A program made the position numbers and the translations under genes. Shown piece by piece: positions 60,655 through 64,000 of a DNA stretch of 64,000 nt; positions within the stretch are counted from its first letter, which is position 1, and the number at the start of each line of letters is the position of its first letter. Below the pieces are notes generated by a model. That model searched no databases and was not told the DNA's origin. It saw only the letters and a program-made list of their open reading frames with translations. This DNA comes from Parahoeflea alexandrii (lineage in GTDB: Bacteria; Pseudomonadota; Alphaproteobacteria; Rhizobiales; Rhizobiaceae), in the NCBI RefSeq assembly GCF_024105735.1, contig NZ_JAAAML010000002.1, forward strand, positions 868,001 to 932,000, given 5' to 3'.

Positions 60655-62100
60655 ATGTCGCATGAGCACCTTGTCCGTCAGGCCAATCTTATCTCCGGAA
60701 ACTGGGTTTCAGCGGACTCGGGGAAGACCATTGATGTGGTCAATCCCGCTGACGGCAGTGTGATTGCGACGGTGCCGAATTGCGGTGCCGCAGAAACCCG
60801 CCGCGCCATTGAAGCGGCGCATGCTGCCTTTCCGCAATACGCCGCAATGCCGCTTAACGAGCGCGTCGTACTGTTGCGCCGGCTGCATCAGTTGATTGTC
60901 GACAATCTCGAAGGTCTGGCTTCGCTGCTGACAGCTGAACAGGGCAAGCCTCTTGCGGAATCGCGCGCCGAGGTCGGCTCCTCCGCGGCGTACGTATTGT
61001 GGTTCGCGGAAGAGGCACGCCGCACCGACGGGGCCGTCATTCCGGCGCCGGTCAAGGGTCGGAAACTGATGACCACGCGCCACCCGGTTGGCGTTGTTGC
61101 CGCGATAACACCCTGGAACTTCCCTTCATCCATGCTCGCCCGGAAAATAGGACCGGCGCTGGCCGCCGGATGTACGGTCGTTGTCAAGCCAGCCACGGCA
61201 ACTCCCTTGTCGGGGCTGGCCTGGGGGCTTCTGGCCGAGCAGGCCGGCTTTCCGCCCGGTGTGGTCAATATCCTCACCGGCTCGGCGGGCGAGATCGGCG
61301 GAGAAATCACCGCCAACAAGCTGGTCCGCAAGATCACCTTTACGGGCTCGACGGAAATTGGAAAGCAGATACTGCGCGAAGCGGCCGGCACCGTCAAACG
61401 CGTGTCGATGGAACTGGGAGGCAACGCGCCCTTTATCGTCTTCGACGACGCGGACCTCGACCGCGCGGTGAAAGGCGCATTGATTGCCAAGTTCAGGAAT
61501 GCCGGCCAGACCTGCATCTGCACGAACAGGCTCTACGTTCAGTCGGGCATCTACGATCAGTTCACGGCACGCTTTGCCGAACGGGTCGCAGCTCTCAAGG
61601 TTGCGCCGGGCAACGAGGACGGTGCCGAGCAAGGCCCGATGATCGATGAAGCCGCACTGGCAAAAATGGAAGAGCTCGTCGGCGATGCGCTGTCAAAAGG
61701 GGCACAGGTCGTCACCGGAGGCGACCGGCACACGCGCGGTGGTCTGTTCTATGCCCCCACGGTGCTTTCCGGCGCGAGCAGTGAGATGCGCTTTACCCGG
61801 GAGGAAATTTTCGGGCCTGTTGCTCCGGTCTACCGGTTCGACACCGAGGAGCAGGCAATCACTGCAGCAAACGACACGGACTACGGGCTTGCCGCCTATG
61901 CCTACACCAGGGATCTGGCAAGGATGTTCCGGCTGCAGGATCAGCTCGAATATGGCCTGATCGGCATCAATGAGGTGCTGATTGTCAGCCCTGAGGCACC
62001 GTTTGGCGGCCTCAAGGAATCTGGTATCGGCAAGGAGGGGAGCTGGCAGGGGATCGACGACTATCTCGACACAAAATACACTTGCATAGGCGGACTTTGA
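60655..62100 (+). CDS. NAD(P)-dependent aldehyde dehydrogenase (succinate-semialdehyde dehydrogenase-like)
   Basis: This 481-residue aldehyde dehydrogenase has the general-base glutamate E253 in MELGGN and the nucleophile C287 in AGQTCICTN, as in GabD-type enzymes. The extra nearby cysteine two residues on is also typical of that group. The N terminus includes NPADGSVIATVPN. ATG at 60655 has GGAACG upstream; an ATG at 60643 lacks a site. It probably oxidises a semialdehyde made by the aminotransferase or DapA-like enzyme, for instance succinate or 2-oxoglutarate semialdehyde. This is the last gene of the operon. Confidence 0.93.
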   Translation: MSHEHLVRQANLISGNWVSADSGKTIDVVNPADGSVIATVPNCGAAETRRAIEAAHAAFPQYAAMPLNERVVLLRRLHQLIVDNLEGLASLLTAEQGKPLAESRAEVGSSAAYVLWFAEEARRTDGAVIPAPVKGRKLMTTRHPVGVVAAITPWNFPSSMLARKIGPALAAGCTVVVKPATATPLSGLAWGLLAEQAGFPPGVVNILTGSAGEIGGEITANKLVRKITFTGSTEIGKQILREAAGTVKRVSMELGGNAPFIVFDDADLDRAVKGALIAKFRNAGQTCICTNRLYVQSGIYDQFTARFAERVAALKVAPGNEDGAEQGPMIDEAALAKMEELVGDALSKGAQVVTGGDRHTRGGLFYAPTVLSGASSEMRFTREEIFGPVAPVYRFDTEEQAITAANDTDYGLAAYAYTRDLARMFRLQDQLEYGLIGINEVLIVSPEAPFGGLKESGIGKEGSWQGIDDYLDTKYTCIGGL

Positions 62101-62623
62101 GCCCCGCAGAGAGGGTCGAGACAGATCTAGTCTTGTCACGGCAGGGAACGTGAATCGGATCAACTCTCTCAGAAGCGGCCGCCTCCGGCAAACCCGGCAC
62201 GGTTTGCGTTATCACCTTCAGACTCACCGCCACATAGGGTCAGGTTCGTGTTCGTCCGGGTAGGAATACGGGTGGCGAAACACGCGGTTTGACGGCTCGG
62301 TCATCCGATCACCGGCACCAGTTTCGCAGCCGCCGAGGCTACCCGTCTTCTCTCTCGAAAAATGGCGGAACTGACGGCCGGCTGCGCATCGGGAGCCAAG
62401 ATATCCGGTTTTGACCCCGACACCTGGTTTCGCGTCATCGCCGAAGACGAGGATGGCGGAGACCTGGCATCGCTGCCAAGGGCGAAGGTCGGCTGGGGAA
62501 GGGTCGGCAGAACCGGCGTTTCTGGCAGTCTGGCGGCAAAAATCTGAAACGCAACTCCATCGTCGCGGGGCAGGGTGTTGTGCGGAGAGATGCCGCCCCG
62601 CACGTATCCCGGGATTGCGGATT
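62101..62623. other. 523-base gap without a recognised gene
   Basis: Short open frames on both strands (for example 62301-62603 minus and 62362-62547 plus) overlap one another and resemble nothing I know. No tRNA, terminator with a U-tract, or repeat is clear. It may be degraded sequence at the right boundary of the catabolic region; I see no integrase or insertion sequence remnant. Confidence 0.5.
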
Positions 62624-62974
62624 CTATCCGGTCCGGGATCGAATGAGCGATTGCAGGGTGTAGACCAGAACGGCGATGCCGACAGCGCCGAGGCTTGCCA
62701 CGCCCAGAAGCACGATCAGGTCGATCGGGCCGCCGATGTCGCTGAAGCCGGAGTTTGTGATCAGCTGCACGAACAGGACGGCGGCGATGGCGCCCAACGG
62801 CATCGACAGCTGCGCCAGCAGGAACTTGCGCATCGACATCGACCGGTCGCGCACGAGCACGTAGAGATAGGCGGCGGTGATCACGACTGCGGCCACCACC
62901 ATGGCCCAGAACAGGCCGCGGCCGAAGATCTCCTCGAAGACGGCAATCAGGGTGGTGAAGGTCAGGTCTTTCAT
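62624..62974 (-). CDS. DUF5368 family membrane protein
   Basis: This 116-residue protein has three hydrophobic helices (FWAMVVAAVVITAAYLYVLV, FLLAQLSMPLGAIAAVLFV and LIVLLGVASLGAVGIAVLVY) and a short cytoplasmic tail. It matches the DUF5368 family, genes for which lie beside sulfide:quinone oxidoreductases in alphaproteobacteria. GAGGAG precedes ATG at 62974. It follows the oxidoreductase by ten bases and is probably co-transcribed. The role is unknown, perhaps membrane support for sulfide oxidation. Confidence 0.85.
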   Translation of the reverse strand: MKDLTFTTLIAVFEEIFGRGLFWAMVVAAVVITAAYLYVLVRDRSMSMRKFLLAQLSMPLGAIAAVLFVQLITNSGFSDIGGPIDLIVLLGVASLGAVGIAVLVYTLQSLIRSRTG

Positions 62975-62984
62975 GGCGTTCTCC

Positions 62985-64000
62985 TCAGGCCTTGCCGCGC
63001 AGCATGGCGTTGTAGGTGGCCTTCAGCGCCACTTCCTTCATCAGCCAACTGATCCACAACTCCTCCATCGGCGCGATGATTCCGGGGAAGGAGGGGGTGA
63101 GATTGTTCTGGTAGTCGAACTCGATCAGCATGGCGCGACCGACGCGGGTGATCAGTGGGCAGGAGGTATAGCCGTTGTAGGTCGCGGTGCCTTCCGTGCC
63201 GGCAATGGCTGCGACAAGGTGATCCTCGACCACCGGAACCTGCCATTTGACCGAGGCGGCGGTCTTGCCCTTGGGCACGCCGGCGACATCGCCGAGCGCG
63301 AAGATTTCCGGGTAGCGCAGATGCCTGAGCGTCTGCCTGTCGACTTCCACCCAGCCTTGGTCGGTCCATTTGTCGGCCCAGGACAGGCCCGACTGCCGGA
63401 TCACGTCGGGCGCGCGCTGCGGCGGGATGACATGCAGGTAGTCGTATTCAAGCTCCGTATCACCGTCGGGAGTGGCGAATGTGGCGCGCTGGCTGCCCGG
63501 CTCGATGGACTTGAGCACATGGCTGTAGGCCGGCGTGATGCCGCGGTTCTCAAACAGCATCCGCACCTTTTCCGAAACGATCGGAACGCCGAAGAGGCTT
63601 TGGTTGTTGGCGGCGTAGATGATCTCGGTCTTGCCCGCATTGCCTGCGGTACGGGCGATGTCATCGATCAGGAAGGTGTGCTTGAGCGGCGCACCGGCGC
63701 ATTTCATCTCGGTCGCCGGGCGCGTGAAAATCCCGACACCGCCTTCCTCGGTGTATTTCGACGCGGCCTGCCATGTGCGCGCGGCATACTCCGGACCGGC
63801 ATAGAGCGCGCCGATACCGTTCGAGCCGACGAGGTCGAGCGAGAAGCCCTCGATTGCGTCGTGATCGAGAACAAGGCCGGGGGCGACAACCAGGAAGTCA
63901 TAGTCGACCGCCTGTCCGCCGGAGGTCGTCACCCTGCGGGTCTCGGGATCGATACCGGCGGCGGCCTTGTTGATATATGTGATGCCGCCGGGCAGCCAGT
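62985..64000 (-). CDS. Sulfide:quinone oxidoreductase (FAD/NAD(P)-binding), C-terminal part
   Basis: This is the C-terminal 338 residues of a flavoprotein whose start lies beyond the right edge. Reading into the window, WLPGGITYINKAAAGIDP leads to YDFLVVAPG, the usual SQR segment. The redox cysteine motif KCAGAPLK lies mid-protein and NGYTSCPLIT contains the second active cysteine. ALGDVAGVPKGKTAASV is the quinone/FAD-contact region. The enzyme oxidises sulfide to polysulfide and passes electrons to ubiquinone. A DUF5368 gene follows. Confidence 0.9.
   Translation of the reverse strand, partial: WLPGGITYINKAAAGIDPETRRVTTSGGQAVDYDFLVVAPGLVLDHDAIEGFSLDLVGSNGIGALYAGPEYAARTWQAASKYTEEGGVGIFTRPATEMKCAGAPLKHTFLIDDIARTAGNAGKTEIIYAANNQSLFGVPIVSEKVRMLFENRGITPAYSHVLKSIEPGSQRATFATPDGDTELEYDYLHVIPPQRAPDVIRQSGLSWADKWTDQGWVEVDRQTLRHLRYPEIFALGDVAGVPKGKTAASVKWQVPVVEDHLVAAIAGTEGTATYNGYTSCPLITRVGRAMLIEFDYQNNLTPSFPGIIAPMEELWISWLMKEVALKATYNAMLRGKA

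Noticed and set aside
41901-62100. A complete trans-4-hydroxyproline degradation pathway
   Set aside because: FAD dehydrogenases, DapA-like enzymes and an aldehyde dehydrogenase are present, but no hydroxyproline epimerase of the proline-racemase family is in the window, and many extra enzymes do not fit.
62301-62603. 100-codon minus-strand frame (and 62362-62547 on plus)
   Set aside because: The two frames overlap on opposite strands, resemble no family and lack ribosome sites.
1-64000. CRISPR arrays, prophage or insertion sequences
   Set aside because: No regularly spaced repeats, transposase, integrase or phage genes were seen.

Overview
The window looks like a chromosome segment of an alphaproteobacterium of the order Rhizobiales, probably close to Hoeflea, Phyllobacteriaceae or Rhizobiaceae. 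The evidence is the high GC content, the gene order (def-fmt-truA, dapE, dapD, argB, engB-yidC-rnpA-rpmH along one stretch), the ptsN / DUF1150 / Hsp20 neighbourhood, and a copy of a repeat type common between rhizobial genes. The genus assignment is an inference from these features.

Positions 1-31.8 kb are mostly conserved backbone. In order: the 3' end of ptsN, a DUF1150-Hsp20 pair, a nucleoside hydrolase convergent with a ribokinase, rmuC, def-fmt-truA, a chemoreceptor-cheW pair, the lysine-branch genes dapE and dapD with two small membrane proteins between and after them, a LOG-family protein, an EF-hand exported protein, a HAD nucleotidase, a diguanylate cyclase, an EamA transporter, a lipoprotein hydrolase and argB. 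Next comes an envelope-stress module (ECF sigma factor, RskA-type anti-sigma, fasciclin protein, Tat-exported MsrB). It is followed by engB-yidC-rnpA-rpmH (rpmH is 45 codons with a clear promoter), a DUF547 protein, a TVP38-family membrane protein with a flavin disulfide oxidoreductase and a sensor kinase, and tRNA-Arg(ACG).

Positions 32-62 kb hold a large catabolic region. It has two complete ABC importers of different classes: a polar-amino-acid type at 32.5-35.4 kb and a CUT1 sugar type at 52.5-56.7 kb. Between and after them lie a polysaccharide-deacetylase-like protein, a glutathione transferase, an AcoX-like kinase, a split glycine-decarboxylase-like pair, an amine/amino-acid FAD oxidase, two DapA-family lyases, four short-chain dehydrogenases, an old yellow enzyme, a sugar isomerase-like protein, a 3-hydroxyacyl-CoA-dehydrogenase-like protein and an opine/D-hydroxyproline-dehydrogenase-like flavoprotein pair with a fused [2Fe-2S] domain. 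The region also has an IclR-family regulator, a class III aminotransferase and a succinate-semialdehyde-type dehydrogenase. The gene set suggests uptake of an amino- or imino-acid-like (perhaps sugar-linked) compound, flavin-dependent oxidation of its C-N bond, DapA-type cleavage or deamination, and transamination and oxidation of the aldehyde products. The substrate cannot be read from the sequence.

The most notable finding is a recurring inverted repeat, close to CGnACAwwTGTnCG and often followed by ATGTGAAC. It lies in five intergenic promoter regions of this region (35.5, 38.9, 46.0, 47.7 and 52.5 kb), with a degenerate copy in front of the IclR gene. This makes the region a probable single regulon. 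The second is that the GcvPA/GcvPB-like pair keeps its PLP lysine but has changed several hallmark active-site motifs and has no gcvT or gcvH nearby, so it may be a decarboxylase with a new substrate.

Positions 62.1-64 kb hold a non-coding gap, a DUF5368 membrane protein and the 3' part of a sulfide:quinone oxidoreductase that runs off the window end.
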